A DNA stretch of 64,000 nt from Scytonematopsis contorta HA4267-MV1 (GTDB lineage: Bacteria > Cyanobacteriota > Cyanobacteriia > Cyanobacteriales > Nostocaceae). The notes below the pieces were generated by a model. That model was not told where the DNA came from, did no database searches, and worked only from the letters and a program-made list of their open reading frames with translations. The stretch covers positions 341,953 through 405,952 of the forward strand of contig JAHHIC010000066.1 in the NCBI GenBank assembly GCA_019359035.1, written 5' to 3'. Below, one piece after another: positions 63,887 through 64,000 of the stretch; position 1 is the stretch's first letter, and each line of letters starts with the position of its first letter. Made by a program: the position numbers and the translations under genes.

Positions 63887-64000
63887 TTAGTGACAATTGT
63901 ACTTAGGATGTTTAGGCTTGGGAGAGCAGCAGGGATTGTAATAAGGTTTGCAATTTGGTTTTTTGTAATGGTGATGACAACCTCCGTTAACTACAGATAA
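63887..64000 (-). CDS. Double-glycine RiPP-type precursor peptide, 3' part (truncated by window edge)
   Basis: The minus strand is open from the window edge to TAA at 63887, giving 37 residues. They read LSVVNGG, a typical leader end with double glycine, then a 30-residue core starting CHHHYKKPNC and ending KYNCH. The core has five Cys, six His, several Lys, Pro and Tyr, and a CC pair in its middle. The leader and start lie beyond 64000. Place, strand and GG site match a substrate of the C39 exporter encoded at 58309-60708. No modifying enzyme is visible in the window. It could be an unmodified Cys-rich bacteriocin, a lanthipeptide or a metal-binding peptide. Confidence 0.75.
   Translation of the reverse strand, partial: LSVVNGGCHHHYKKPNCKPYYNPCCSPKPKHPKYNCH

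Overview
The window comes from a filamentous, heterocystous-type cyanobacterium (Nostocales-like). Pointers are an aerobic Mg-protoporphyrin cyclase (AcsF), a heme oxygenase and HemN; a NatB-type amino-acid transporter; a NuiA nuclease inhibitor; XisI debris; several GCGATCGC (HIP1) octamers (19551, 36489, 47714, 56491); low GC; and dense dispersed palindromic repeats. No rRNA, IS transposase or CRISPR array was seen. One tRNA (Val-UAC) is at 48128.

Layout. 0-5.7 kb: cbiM with an upstream cobalamin riboswitch, a truncated DUF202 gene, a MITE-like element, and a minus-strand copper operon (HMA chaperone, Cu(I) P-type ATPase, small membrane protein, MerR regulator) with two MerR-type operators. 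5.8-11.9 kb: a fluoride riboswitch, a cation/proton antiporter with a USP tail, a CLC channel with CLC-F sequence marks, then an MFS transporter, a PAP2 phosphatase and a polysaccharide deacetylase. 12-18 kb: accessory DNA with truncated genes, a 33-bp tandem array, a membrane-anchored DUF4041/GIY-YIG protein resembling the anti-phage nuclease SNIPE, a His-tailed MFS exporter, an internally deleted methyltransferase, a ParDE-type toxin-antitoxin pair and a XisI fragment. 18-24.5 kb: a low-oxygen tetrapyrrole group (acsF, heme oxygenase, hemN) and a periplasmic binding protein. 24.6-33.2 kb: small hypotheticals, nuiA, a GNAT acetyltransferase and a complete neutral amino-acid ABC transporter operon. 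33.3-39.4 kb: an accessory island of SUKH (SMI1/KNR4) and HEAT-repeat proteins. 39.6-54.9 kb: a VIT/vWA gene broken by an in-frame stop, an M48 protease, mazG, the tRNA, an HxlR/SDR/NmrA redox group, and several hypotheticals and gene remnants.

55.2-64 kb: an NHLM/NHLP-type peptide secretion cassette (HlyD-like protein, C39-peptidase ABC exporter, second ABC exporter, cyclic-nucleotide-binding-like protein). At the very edge of the window is the 3' end of a gene for a double-glycine precursor whose core is rich in Cys, His, Lys, Pro and Tyr. With the SNIPE-like protein and the fluoride module, this is the most interesting content.

Recurring theme: at least four families of dispersed palindromes. 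In two of them the outer arms are conserved while the inner core differs between copies yet mostly stays self-complementary. Many gene remnants in the window end at or next to such repeats. Everything here was read by eye from sequence; no database search was run.
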